NCBI GenBank assembly: GCA_964472095.1
Contig: CAYYIV010000005.1
Span: 1 to 64,000 of the forward strand
Length of the DNA stretch: 64,000 nucleotides
DNA from: Pelagibius sp964472095
GTDB taxonomy: Bacteria > Pseudomonadota > Alphaproteobacteria > Kiloniellales > Kiloniellaceae
Direction: 5' to 3'
Part shown: piece after piece, positions 48,797 through 57,156 of the stretch
How the letters are laid out: every line of letters begins with the position of its first letter
Numbering within the stretch: the first letter of the stretch is position 1
The notes under the pieces: generated by a model
Databases searched by the model: none
Told to the model about the DNA's origin: nothing
The model's input: only the letters and a program-made list of their open reading frames with translations
Translations under genes and position numbers: made by a program

Positions 48797-49456
48797 ATGA
48801 CCTTCACCGTCATCGGCCGCGACCCGGACAGCGGCGCCATCGGAGTCGCCACGGCGACCGGCAGCATCGCCGTCGGTGCCCAGGTGCCGCATTGCCGCTT
48901 CGGTGTCGGCGCCGTGGCGACCCAAGGCTATTCGACCAACGTGCTCTTCGCGCGCCGTGGCCTGCCGTTGCTGGCGCACGGCCAGTCGGCGGCAGCAGCG
49001 TTACGCGACCTGATTGCGGAGGACTCGGGTCGCGACTTCCGGCAGCTGGCGGTGATGGATGGGCGCGGCGAGACGGCCGGCTGGACCGGCAAGGCCAACA
49101 GCGACTGCAAGGGCCACCACGAGGCGGCCGATCTCATCGTCGCCGGCAACATCCTCAAGGGGCCGGAGGTGCTGGCCGCGATGACGGCGGCTTACCAAGC
49201 CGCCGCCGGGGCGGAGCTGGCCGAGCGCCTGCTGGCGGCGCTGGCCGCCGGCGAGGCGGCGGGCGGCGACAGCCGCGGCACCTGCTCGGCGGCGCTGCTG
49301 GTCGACGGCGGCAGCGGTGCGGCCCTGAACCTGCGCGTCGACTACGACAATCAGCCGGTGGCCGCCCTGCAGGACCTGTACGAGCGTTCCCTGGACCAGG
49401 ACTACCGCGATTTCCTGCAGCGCCTGCCCGACGAGCGGGATCCCCACCGCTATTGA
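48797..49456 (+). CDS. DUF1028 family protein (Ntn-hydrolase-like)
   Basis: 219-residue protein of the DUF1028 family, assigned to the Ntn-hydrolase superfamily, with unproven substrate. Family landmarks: MTFTVIGRDPDSGAIGVATA, GSIAVGAQVPHCRFGVGAVATQGY, VMDGRGETAGWTGKAN and LLVDGGSGAALNLRVDYDN. The N-terminal methionine would have to be removed to expose Thr2 if it uses an N-terminal nucleophile. Divergent from the peptide-type transporter, it probably hydrolyses an imported amide or peptide. It converges with the penicillin-binding protein gene with a seven-base overlap. Confidence 0.87.
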   Translation: MTFTVIGRDPDSGAIGVATATGSIAVGAQVPHCRFGVGAVATQGYSTNVLFARRGLPLLAHGQSAAAALRDLIAEDSGRDFRQLAVMDGRGETAGWTGKANSDCKGHHEAADLIVAGNILKGPEVLAAMTAAYQAAAGAELAERLLAALAAGEAAGGDSRGTCSAALLVDGGSGAALNLRVDYDNQPVAALQDLYERSLDQDYRDFLQRLPDERDPHRY

Positions 49457-52400
49457 GCCGCCAGCGCCTCGCTGGGACGTGCGGCCGACTGCAGCACGCC
49501 CGTCAGGGAACAGCGCCAGCGGTCCTGGTGCGCCGCGACGCAGGAACCCAGCGAGGGAACGGCCAACGACGCCTCGACGTCGTGCGGGACTTCCGGCTGC
49601 AGGACAAGCTGTGGCTCCGGCTCCGGCGGCCGCTGCAGCATCGGCTCCAGCAACGGTCCGAGCGACTTCAGCAGTTGCGTAGGCAGGGCTGAGGTGAAGT
49701 TGTAGGCGGCGGCATCCGGTCCAGCCACATGCGCGGAGATCACGCCGAAGAAGCGGTCGCCGAGAAAGAACACAAAGGTCGCGGTCCGGTTCACCACCGT
49801 CGACTCGATGACTTCGCCGCCGCGCCCGAAGCGCCCGAAGCGGTGATCGCCGGTACCCGTCTTGCCGCCGGCGACCAGCACCGTGCCATCGGCCGCATGG
49901 AAGGCGCCGCTCACCCGCCGGCCGGTGCCCAGCTCTACGGTGTCGATCAGTGCCTGGCGCAGGGTCCGCGCCACTTCCGGGTTCAGCACGGCCTCGCTGG
50001 CGCCGGCCTCCAGCTTCATCACGGTCTCGAACGGCGTGCCCTCGGCGAAGCGCAATCGTTCGAAGCGGTCGGTCGGCAACCGCCGCCCGTCGCCGACGAT
50101 GATGCCGATCAGCTCGGCCAGCGCAGCCGGGCGGTCGCCCGAACTGCCGATCGCCGTCGCGTAGGACGGTACCAGCCAGCCGAAGGGGTAGCCGAGCCGC
50201 TGCCACGACGTGGCGATGCGCGCGAAGGCCTCCTCCTCCAGCAGAGTGCGAATCCGCCTGTCCTGCGCCTTGCGCAGGGTCGACTTGAACAGCCAGACAT
50301 AGGACTCCTGGCGGGCCTCGGCGCCAGCCGCCACGATCTCCGCGAAGGAACTGCCCGGGGCTTTGCTGAGATGGGCGGCAAGCCAGAGTTCCAACGGATG
50401 CACCTTGGCGATATAGCCGCGGTCGTTGAGCGAGAAGCGATCGGCGGCATAGCTGTCGAACAGCCGACGGAGTTCACCCTCGCCGAGGGACTGCCCCGGG
50501 GCGCCTGCGCGCAGAAAATCACCCAGGGCCTCGATGCCGGCTTCCGGACGCAGCGAGCGGAAGACCACCGCCTGCGCGGCGCGGGTCGAGCGTGCCCGCT
50601 TGGCGACCTGCGCCAGGATCTGCTCGCCGTCAAGACTACGGTAGCGGCCATAGAAGCCGAGCAGGAACTCGCGCCCCTCGCGGTCGGCGAAGCGGCTCAG
50701 ATAGTCCCGGCGCAGCGGTGAGGAGGCCTCGAGCGGATCGCCGCCGGCCGCCACGACCTCGGCCACATGGTAGGCGACGATGTCCCGCATCAGGCGAATG
50801 AAGACCAGGTTCACGGAGTTGTGCAGCGCTGTGGCGACGGACATGACCTTGCCGTCGTCTGCCCGGTCGAAGTTCCCGAAGCGGTGCAGCCCGCCGCCGG
50901 TGAAGAAGCGCTCGTTGGGACTGGCCGAATAGCGCCGCTGCATGGCCGCCTCGAGCAGCGCCGGCAGGCCCGGATCGCCACCGTCGGCGAGTGTGCCGGC
51001 GACCCAGCGCGTCAGGGCATCGCCCTTGGCGGCCTTGGCGCGCAGCTCCTCGTCGGTGCGATCGCGCAGGCGGTCGTAAAGCTCGGCAACGATCTCAAGA
51101 TAGCTGACCAGCGTGCGCAGCTTGGCCGTCGATCCGAGATCGAGCTTGGTTCCCTCGTTGATGTCGAAGGGGCCATCGTAGTTGTCGGCCTGCAGGCGCA
51201 GATGGTTGCGGCCCTCGCCCCGTTCGTAGAGCAGCAGGCTGTAGATCACCTTCTCCGGCGCCCCGCGGTTGAGCAGCCGCGGCGCGGCCAGGCCCATGTC
51301 GGCCAGGGCGCCGGGATCCGCCAGACGCTGCAGCGCCGCGGTCACGCTTTCCTGTGCCGTCCGGTCCAGCGTCGTCTCCACCGTGAGGTCGAGGCGGTCG
51401 AGATCGTAGAGCGAGCCCACACCCAACTGCCGGAGCAGGCGGGCCCGCAGGGTCGCCGCCGCCTTCCAGGACAGTGCGGAGGCAGCCGGCGCAGCGGCCT
51501 GCAGGGAGTCCGAGAACTGCACCGGCCGGACCAGGGCGGCATCGCGCAGGGCCGTGTCGATGATGCCGGCCTCAGCCAGCAGCCGCAGGTGGCTGTCGAC
51601 GAGGCGCTGCAGGGAAGCGCGGCCGGTGACCAGGTATTCCGAGGGACGGCGCTGGGCGATGAGCAGGCTGAGCGCCTGGCGGTAGACCGCGGCGCTGCAG
51701 GGCAGACCGGTTCCCTCGGCCGCTGCGGCGAGGCAATTCTGCGCCGTCGCAAGGTCGGTGCCGAACCAGGCCCAAAGACCGTCGCCGAGGCCAAGAACCT
51801 CGCCGAACCCGACCCGCGCTGCCAGCGGCGTGCTGTTGAGGTAGTCGACGACGATCTGGCGCCGCGCCTCTCCCGTGTTCTGTCCGTCCAGGTAGCCGCG
51901 CAGGCTGGCTGAAATCATCTGGCGCAACTTCTCCCCGACATTGCCGGTGCGGCCTTCCGGCGAATGGCGGAACTTTTCCATCTGTGTGGCCAGCGTGCTG
52001 CCGCCCGGGCTCGACCCCCCCGACAACGCCTTCTTCACGACCAGATCGGCGAAGGCAGTGGCCAGCCGGTCCCACTCCACCGCCGGATTGGCTCGGGGGA
52101 AAGCCGGATCGAGGAGCTCCCGGTTCTCGATGAAGAGCAGGGTCTGGACGATCAACTGCGGTACCGCCTCGAAGCTCTCGAAGACACGCTCAGGGGTCCT
52201 GGCAGCAAAGATCGGCAGGCCGTCGCGGTCGGCCAGGGTCAGGCCCGACTGGGTCTTCGCGCGATAGGGCGCGATGCCGCTCCGCGTAAAGTACCAGTCG
52301 AAGGGCTCGGAGACGCGGGCCTGCGACTCGACCGCGTAGTCTTGCGCGCGCAGGGTCTCCACGAAGCCCGGCAGGCCGACGTAACCGAGCCGGCGATTGT

Positions 52401-52674
52401 AGGGCCCCTCCGCGGGGAACCGAATGGTGTCGCTCGGCCCGCGGTCGACCCGGTAGGTCATCTGGCTGGCCATATGGGAAAACAGCTCCGCCTGCAGCGT
52501 GGAGGTCTTGGCTTCCATGACCCCCAGGCATCCGACCACTGTCAAAAAGAGGAGGGCTGAACCGCCGGCCGCGACGCGTCGCCAGCCGCGGCCCATGGGA
52601 CGACTCCGCCGCGGCTTGCCGGGAATTCCCCTGGACGCCACCGGGCCGTCAGCCTCCACCGAAACGCTCTCCAT
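49450..52674 (-). CDS. atypical class A penicillin-binding protein
   Basis: 1074-residue bifunctional PBP-like protein. N-terminal membrane anchor at residues 36-52. Glycosyltransferase-51 region around 170-310 with E183 in IENRELLDP and GGSTLATQMEK (224-234); the usual second catalytic glutamate before the YLN motif is not obvious. Transpeptidase: S515-x-x-K518 in GSTAKLRTL, S620-V-N in HNSVNLVF and KTGT at 938-941. About 315 residues separate SxN from KTGT, far more than in PBP1a/1b. The C-terminus has a proline-rich stretch (RPPEPEPQ) and two cysteines. It should make or remodel peptidoglycan at the cytoplasmic membrane. ATG 52674 heads the gene; weak AT-rich promoter region upstream. Confidence 0.82.
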   Translation of the reverse strand: MESVSVEADGPVASRGIPGKPRRSRPMGRGWRRVAAGGSALLFLTVVGCLGVMEAKTSTLQAELFSHMASQMTYRVDRGPSDTIRFPAEGPYNRRLGYVGLPGFVETLRAQDYAVESQARVSEPFDWYFTRSGIAPYRAKTQSGLTLADRDGLPIFAARTPERVFESFEAVPQLIVQTLLFIENRELLDPAFPRANPAVEWDRLATAFADLVVKKALSGGSSPGGSTLATQMEKFRHSPEGRTGNVGEKLRQMISASLRGYLDGQNTGEARRQIVVDYLNSTPLAARVGFGEVLGLGDGLWAWFGTDLATAQNCLAAAAEGTGLPCSAAVYRQALSLLIAQRRPSEYLVTGRASLQRLVDSHLRLLAEAGIIDTALRDAALVRPVQFSDSLQAAAPAASALSWKAAATLRARLLRQLGVGSLYDLDRLDLTVETTLDRTAQESVTAALQRLADPGALADMGLAAPRLLNRGAPEKVIYSLLLYERGEGRNHLRLQADNYDGPFDINEGTKLDLGSTAKLRTLVSYLEIVAELYDRLRDRTDEELRAKAAKGDALTRWVAGTLADGGDPGLPALLEAAMQRRYSASPNERFFTGGGLHRFGNFDRADDGKVMSVATALHNSVNLVFIRLMRDIVAYHVAEVVAAGGDPLEASSPLRRDYLSRFADREGREFLLGFYGRYRSLDGEQILAQVAKRARSTRAAQAVVFRSLRPEAGIEALGDFLRAGAPGQSLGEGELRRLFDSYAADRFSLNDRGYIAKVHPLELWLAAHLSKAPGSSFAEIVAAGAEARQESYVWLFKSTLRKAQDRRIRTLLEEEAFARIATSWQRLGYPFGWLVPSYATAIGSSGDRPAALAELIGIIVGDGRRLPTDRFERLRFAEGTPFETVMKLEAGASEAVLNPEVARTLRQALIDTVELGTGRRVSGAFHAADGTVLVAGGKTGTGDHRFGRFGRGGEVIESTVVNRTATFVFFLGDRFFGVISAHVAGPDAAAYNFTSALPTQLLKSLGPLLEPMLQRPPEPEPQLVLQPEVPHDVEASLAVPSLGSCVAAHQDRWRCSLTGVLQSAARPSEALAAQ

Positions 52675-52757
52675 CGCTCGGCAATCCTGGTAAAGAGCTC
52701 GTCTTCATAATGAAAGACGGCCGTAAATCCGATCTTCCCAAGCTTAACTACACCAAA

Positions 52758-52828
52758 ATGGTTAATCGGATCCGTCCGGATGATCTTGCGCCGGCTCGTC
52801 GATTTTCTCAACTTTTCTAATTGGTTAA
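52758..52828 (-). promoter_or_regulatory. CtrA-like half-sites upstream of the penicillin-binding protein
   Basis: Minus strand TTAACCAT at 52758-52765, identical to the CtrA half-site described in Caulobacter, and TTAACCAA at 52821-52828 (one mismatch). They lie 84-154 bases before the PBP start. Cell-cycle control by CtrA is an inference. No gene is visible in 52675-52913. TTGAGA with CAAGAT 17 bases apart nearby is a weak promoter candidate. Confidence 0.35.
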
Positions 52829-52913
52829 TGCAAATTTTATTGGAATCCCGAGAAGAATCCGGACGCTGTTTGAAGTGTGAAACCCACCGCGACGATTTCA
52901 GCGCGCCGGATCG

Positions 52914-53522
52914 TCAAGGAGATCGAATCAGGGCATCCCAGGCCGCCATGGCGTCGTCGACAATTGCATTGAGCACCTTGCGCGAAGCGCGGTCGCGTGA
53001 CTGGACCGACAGGCCCTGCAGCACCGTGGTGTAGAAAGCCGCGAGCCGCCGCGCGTCCGTCCCCGGCGGCACATCGCCTTCGATCATGCCGCGTTCGATG
53101 CGCCGCCGCAGCTGCACCTCGCCTTGCCGCCGCAACTTGGCGAGGAACCCCCGCAGCGCCTCGTTTTCTGATGCACCGATCAGCGATGACAGCACGATCA
53201 TGCAGCCACGCGGCTTCTTCGGGCTGACATAGGCCTCGGCGTTCACCCGCAACATGGCTTCGATGGCCGCGCGGGCCGTCGGCGCGACGTCCAGGGACTC
53301 CTGAACCGAAGCCCCTTCGCTTGCATCGTAGAACGCAATCGCCTCGCGGAAGAGTTCCTCTTTGCACCCGAAAGCGGCATAGAGGCTTGGCTTGTTGATG
53401 CCCATCGCCGTCGTCAGATCGCCGAGCGAGGTGCCTTCGTAGCCGCGCGACCAGAACAGAACCATGGCGCGGCGCAGAGCCTCCTGGCGATCGAAGCCCC
53501 GCGGTCTGCCACGCTCAGCCAT
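52914..53522 (-). CDS. TetR-family repressor
   Basis: 202-residue TetR repressor. DNA-binding helix-turn-helix at residues 15-55: ALRRAMVLFWSRGYEGTSLGDLTTAMGINKPSLYAAFGCKEELF is the motif region, with key phrases GYEGTSLGDLT and KPSLYAAFG. The C-terminal ligand domain is variable (YVSPKKPRGCMIV has one Cys, C108). Start 53522 has AAGGGAG upstream; longer frames add 19 residues unlike the family. Divergent from the SDR gene with a TACCG-TT-CGGTA operator between. Confidence 0.92.
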   Translation of the reverse strand: MAERGRPRGFDRQEALRRAMVLFWSRGYEGTSLGDLTTAMGINKPSLYAAFGCKEELFREAIAFYDASEGASVQESLDVAPTARAAIEAMLRVNAEAYVSPKKPRGCMIVLSSLIGASENEALRGFLAKLRRQGEVQLRRRIERGMIEGDVPPGTDARRLAAFYTTVLQGLSVQSRDRASRKVLNAIVDDAMAAWDALIRSP

Positions 53523-53596
53523 GAGTCGTCTCCCTTTATGTACCCTCCAGTAAATAAATGCATTGACGGCCGCCTGCAAGGTTCCTAACTTTTTAG

Positions 53597-53608
53597 TACC
53601 GTTCGGTA
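53597..53608. promoter_or_regulatory. TetR-type operator
   Basis: TACCG-TT-CGGTA, a perfect 12-base palindrome at 53597-53608, 18 bases before the SDR start and overlapping a TATATAAA -10-like stretch at 53607-53614. It lies between divergent TetR and SDR genes, the normal place for autoregulation. A second, weaker imperfect dyad near 53540 (GTACCCTCCAGTAA) may mark the tetR side. Confidence 0.6.
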
Positions 53609-53626
53609 TATAAAAGGAACATCACC

Positions 53627-54367
53627 ATGCAGGACCTGGTCGGACGAGCTGCACTGGTCACCGGTGGCAGCCGGGGGATCGGCGCTGCGATTGCGCTGGC
53701 ACTGGCGGAGCGCGGCTGCGACGTGGCGATCACCTACGCGACCTCGGCGGCGAAGGCTGACGATGTCGTCGCGAAAATCGAAGCGGCGGGCCGCCGCGGA
53801 CTCGCCCTGCGCGCCGACAGCGCTGAGGCCGCAGCGGTGACCGCCGCTGTCGACCGCGCGGCCGCTGCTTTCGGGCGGCTCGACATCTTGGTGAACAACG
53901 CCGGGATCTTCCCCTACGGGCCACCCGAGGAGATGACCCTCGAAGACATCGACCGTACCCTGGCGATCCACGTCCGCGCCGTCTACCTCGCCTCGCAGGC
54001 GGCCCTCCGTCACCTTGGGTCCGGCGGGCGGATCATCTCGATCGGGTCCTGTTTCGCTCAGCGCGTGCCCTATGGCGGCATAGCGCTCTATGCCATGAGC
54101 AAATCGGCGCTGATCGGCTTCACCAAGGGGCTTGCACGCGACGTCGGCGACCGCGGCATCACGGTGAACGTCGTCGATCCCGGCTCCACCGACACAGAGA
54201 TGAACCCGGCCGATGGCGAGGGTGCCGCGGCGGAGCGTGCCCTGATGGCTGTCGCCGACTACGCCAAACCGGCGGAGATCGCCGCCATGGTAGCGCATCT
54301 GGCGGGCGCGAGTGGCCGCTTCGTGACCGGCGCCTCGATCGCAGTCGACGGCGGCTTCGCCGCCTGA
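53627..54367 (+). CDS. short-chain dehydrogenase/reductase
   Basis: 246-residue classical SDR oxidoreductase. Cofactor motif TGGSRGIG (residues 13-20), NNAG at 89-92 region (LVNNAGIFPYG), catalytic serine in ISIGSCF and YAMSK, and the C-terminal VTGASIAVDGGFAA. Resembles 3-oxoacyl-ACP reductase-like and xenobiotic-reducing SDRs. ITYATSAAKADDV after beta-2 suggests NADPH preference, uncertain. It is controlled by the divergent TetR gene; the substrate is presumably the TetR ligand or a related carbonyl compound. Confidence 0.92.
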   Translation: MQDLVGRAALVTGGSRGIGAAIALALAERGCDVAITYATSAAKADDVVAKIEAAGRRGLALRADSAEAAAVTAAVDRAAAAFGRLDILVNNAGIFPYGPPEEMTLEDIDRTLAIHVRAVYLASQAALRHLGSGGRIISIGSCFAQRVPYGGIALYAMSKSALIGFTKGLARDVGDRGITVNVVDPGSTDTEMNPADGEGAAAERALMAVADYAKPAEIAAMVAHLAGASGRFVTGASIAVDGGFAA

Positions 54368-54387
54368 GGCAAGGGGGCCGGCCGGCG

Positions 54388-54486
54388 CCGCTTGCGATCG
54401 ATTCCCGCACTGCGTGGCTCATTCTGCTGGCCGCCGGCCTGCTCGAGCTCGTCTGGGCGGTCGCCCTCAAGCTCGTCGACAGTTGA
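54388..54486 (+). pseudogene. remnant of SMR-family (SugE-like) efflux gene
   Basis: In-frame stretch ending at TGA 54484-54486 reads AWLILLAAGLLELVWAVALK then LVDS. This matches the start of SMR/SugE transporters (W-I-L-x-A-G-L-L-E-x-x-W-A-x-x-L-K). The catalytic glutamate of helix 1 is in the LLEL position. Only helix 1 remains, cut by a stop after about 30 residues, and the frame has no ATG at its head. It lies directly downstream of the SDR gene in the same direction. A whole small multidrug transporter normally has about 105 residues and four helices, so this looks like a truncated relic. Confidence 0.6.
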
Positions 54487-54513
54487 GACCCGCGGCCGGT
54501 GCGCTCGGGCCGG

Positions 54514-55677
54514 TCACTCGGCCGCCTGGCGGCGCGGTGCCGCCACGACGGCTTTGCCCAGCACCTGCCTGCCGGCACGCTGCTCCAGGGCGTAACCGAC
54601 AAGAGCGAGAATGCGGTAGAAGCCGTGGATGAACTTGCCGTAGGGCATCGCGAGGAAGAGACCCATGACCACGCCGAGGTGCACCACCAGGAGGATGCCG
54701 AGCAACTCGCTGCCGCGCAGCGCGGTCAGCAGCAGACCGGTGAAGGCAGTGAGGAACAGCAGCACCAGCAGCCCCTCGTCCAGCTTCTTGGCCGCCCCGG
54801 TCTGCACCGCGGTGCCGGCAGCGCGGCGCTTCAGCACCATGAGGCCGACCGGTCCGACCAACAGGCCGAGGCCGCCGAAGGTACCGAGCAGGCTGGGCAG
54901 GCTGAGGTAGCCGTAGGGTGCCACCCAGCCGAAGCCGTAGTGGTAGAGTGTGCCCACCGAGGTGGCGGCGAAGCACAGCAGGAAGCCATAGAAGGTGCAG
55001 TGGTGGAACAGCCGCCGCAGCTTCGACGGTGCCTCCTCCGGATAGGTGCAGCCGAGGTCGGCGCCACCGCCGAGATACTTCAACGTCATGGCGTCGTGGA
55101 TCGCCGAGGCGACTTCGCACAGGCCGACCTCGCGGAGCGGAGGCGCCCCGGTCAGGCGCCAGAAGCGCGCCATGCCGATGACGATGGCCGCCAGCACGAA
55201 GAGCGACACACTGCCGAAGACCGTGACCATGACGTTGTGCGACATGACGGCGTAGAAGTTGCCGCCGTGCCGGCCGAAGAGGGTCGCCGGCTCGATGAAA
55301 GCCGCGGCGGTAACGAGGAAAAGGACGAGGGCCAGGACGGCGACGATCGCCGTCCAGACACCGTTGTTCTGGAAGGAGCGGCCGAGGAAGCGCGGCCAGG
55401 CCGCCGCCTCGTAGGTATCGAGGCGCAGTTCCGCCATGGTCCGCGGCACGTTCACATTGAACTCGTGCGGATCGGCGTACTGGCAATGATGATAGCAGGA
55501 GCCGCAGGCATGGCAGAGGTTGGCGAAGTAGCCGAGATCTGCCGGCGTGAAAGCCAGGCGCAGGGTCATCGCCGGGAAGACGGCGCAGTGGCCTTCGCAA
55601 TACCTGCAGGCGTTGCAGATGGTCATGATGCGGTCGGCCTCGGCGGCCGACTTGCTGTCAAGCAGCGTTTGAAGCAT
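54514..55677 (-). CDS. tcuB: TcuB-like membrane electron carrier
   Basis: 387-residue CitB/TcuB family protein: two N-terminal 4Fe-4S clusters (CNACRYCEGHC and CHACGSCYHHC) and then six membrane helices with histidines, which pass electrons from FADH2 of TcuA to the quinone pool. In Salmonella the role is to reoxidise TcuA during tricarballylate use. ATG 55677 overlaps the tcuA stop region by 20 bases, so translation is coupled. Confidence 0.9.
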   Translation of the reverse strand: MLQTLLDSKSAAEADRIMTICNACRYCEGHCAVFPAMTLRLAFTPADLGYFANLCHACGSCYHHCQYADPHEFNVNVPRTMAELRLDTYEAAAWPRFLGRSFQNNGVWTAIVAVLALVLFLVTAAAFIEPATLFGRHGGNFYAVMSHNVMVTVFGSVSLFVLAAIVIGMARFWRLTGAPPLREVGLCEVASAIHDAMTLKYLGGGADLGCTYPEEAPSKLRRLFHHCTFYGFLLCFAATSVGTLYHYGFGWVAPYGYLSLPSLLGTFGGLGLLVGPVGLMVLKRRAAGTAVQTGAAKKLDEGLLVLLFLTAFTGLLLTALRGSELLGILLVVHLGVVMGLFLAMPYGKFIHGFYRILALVGYALEQRAGRQVLGKAVVAAPRRQAAE

Positions 55678-57070
55678 GGCGTGCCGCCTCCTCTCCGGCG
55701 ATGCGGCCGAAGACGCCGCCGATCGTCATGCCGATGCCGGCGAGATAGCCTTCCCCCAGGACGTTGCCGGCCATGATCTCGCCCGCCGCAAACATGTTGG
55801 CCGAGGGCCGGCCGTCGGCCATGAGCACACGCGCCTTCTCGTCCACCTCGACGCCGAGGTAGGTGAAGGTGATTCCGGGCTTCAGGGTGTAGGCATAAAA
55901 CGGCGGCTCATCGAGGCGCCGTGCCCAGTGGGTTTTGGGTGGCGTCAGCCCTTCGGTGTGGCAGTCGTCGAGTTCCGTATGATGGAAGCTGCCGTCGCGC
56001 ACCGCAGCGTTGTAGCCGCCGACCGTTCGCGCCAGCGCCTGCGGGTCGACGCCGATCATGCCGGCCAGTTCTTCGATGCTGTCCGCCTTCACTGCCGGGA
56101 AGACCGGCGGCATAAAGAGGCCGATGGCCTGCTGGTCGATGATGACGTGGCCGACCTGGTCGGGCTGCGCCGCGATGAGGCGGCCCCAGATGGCGTAGCG
56201 CTTGGGCCAGAAGTCCTCGCCCTCGTCATAGAAGCGCTCAGCCTTGGTGTTGACGACGATACCGAGGGACACGCAGTCGACGCGGGTGCAGATGCCGCCG
56301 TCGTACTTCGGCGCGCGGCCGTCGATGGCGACCGCGTGGCACTGCTGCGGATCGCTGACCTGGGCGACGCCCTGGTCCAACAGCTGCTTCAGCATCTCGC
56401 CAGTGTTGTAGGGCGTGCCACGGATGAGGAAGTTGTCGGCGGCATCGCCCCAGGTCTCCTTCAGCCAGGGGATGTTGGCCTGGAATCCGCCCGCGGCGAA
56501 GACCACGCTGCGCGCGGTAAAATCGATGGGGCAGCCGTCGATGCGCGCGGTGACGCCGTGGCAGAAACCGTCTGCCAGATGGATTTTCTCGACCGGCGCC
56601 TCGCAGTGGACGACGGCGCCGAGGCTTTCGGCATGGCGGTAGAGCGCGTTCACCAGCGCCCGGCCGCCGCCGAGAAAGAAGGCGTTGGTGCGCCCGAGAT
56701 GCAGGGTGCCGGAAAGCGCCTTCTGGAAGCGCACGCCGCGCGCCTCCAGCCAGGCGACGGAGTCCTGCGACCCGCGGATGGCGAGGCGCGCCAGCTTCTC
56801 GGTGGTCTTGCCCTTGGTGACCCTGAGGAGATCCTGGTAGTACTCCTCTTCGCCGTAGGCCTCGGTCAGCACCGAGGTCGGTGCGTCGTGCATGGCCCTG
56901 AGATTGCGGGTATGCCGGCTGTTGCCGCCGCGGTAGAAGCGCGGCGCGCGCTCCAGGAGGCAGACACTGCAGCCCGCCTCGGCCGCCATGATGGCGGCGC
57001 TGAGGCCGGCGTTGCCGCCGCCGGTCACCAGCACATCAAAGGAAGTCCGCAGGTCGTCGCCCGCCGCCAT
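55658..57070 (-). CDS. tcuA: FAD-dependent tricarballylate dehydrogenase (TcuA)
   Basis: 470-residue flavoprotein of the fumarate reductase/succinate dehydrogenase superfamily. FAD fold VLVTGGGNAGLSAAIMAAEAG, HTRNLRAMHD and GEIMAGNVLGEGYLAGIGMT at the C-terminal FAD loop are as in TcuA, which oxidises tricarballylate to cis-aconitate. No TcuC transporter gene lies within the window, so uptake must be elsewhere or the substrate differs. Start ATG 57070 with GAGAG upstream; the earlier frame up to 57133 would cross the promoters. Divergent from the GntR regulator. Confidence 0.9.
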   Translation of the reverse strand: MAAGDDLRTSFDVLVTGGGNAGLSAAIMAAEAGCSVCLLERAPRFYRGGNSRHTRNLRAMHDAPTSVLTEAYGEEEYYQDLLRVTKGKTTEKLARLAIRGSQDSVAWLEARGVRFQKALSGTLHLGRTNAFFLGGGRALVNALYRHAESLGAVVHCEAPVEKIHLADGFCHGVTARIDGCPIDFTARSVVFAAGGFQANIPWLKETWGDAADNFLIRGTPYNTGEMLKQLLDQGVAQVSDPQQCHAVAIDGRAPKYDGGICTRVDCVSLGIVVNTKAERFYDEGEDFWPKRYAIWGRLIAAQPDQVGHVIIDQQAIGLFMPPVFPAVKADSIEELAGMIGVDPQALARTVGGYNAAVRDGSFHHTELDDCHTEGLTPPKTHWARRLDEPPFYAYTLKPGITFTYLGVEVDEKARVLMADGRPSANMFAAGEIMAGNVLGEGYLAGIGMTIGGVFGRIAGEEAARHASNAA

Positions 57071-57093
57071 GGGTCTCTCGATCCGGGTTATTC

Positions 57094-57133
57094 TTGTCGA
57101 CGCTTGTATACAATGACATACTTTGAAGCTCAA
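57094..57133. promoter_or_regulatory. face-to-face promoters with shared TTGTATACAA operator
   Basis: Plus strand (gntR): TTGTCG 57094-57099, 17 bases, CATACT 57117-57122. Minus strand (tcuA): TTGAGC at 57128-57133, 17 bases, TATACA at 57105-57110. The perfect palindrome TTGTATACAA (57104-57113) lies inside the gntR promoter spacer and over the tcuA -10. TTGTATACAA-type sites are common for FCD GntR regulators. One repressor could thus control both genes. Confidence 0.7.
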
Positions 57134-57156
57134 ACCGAATCTTGGAGGACGTGGAG

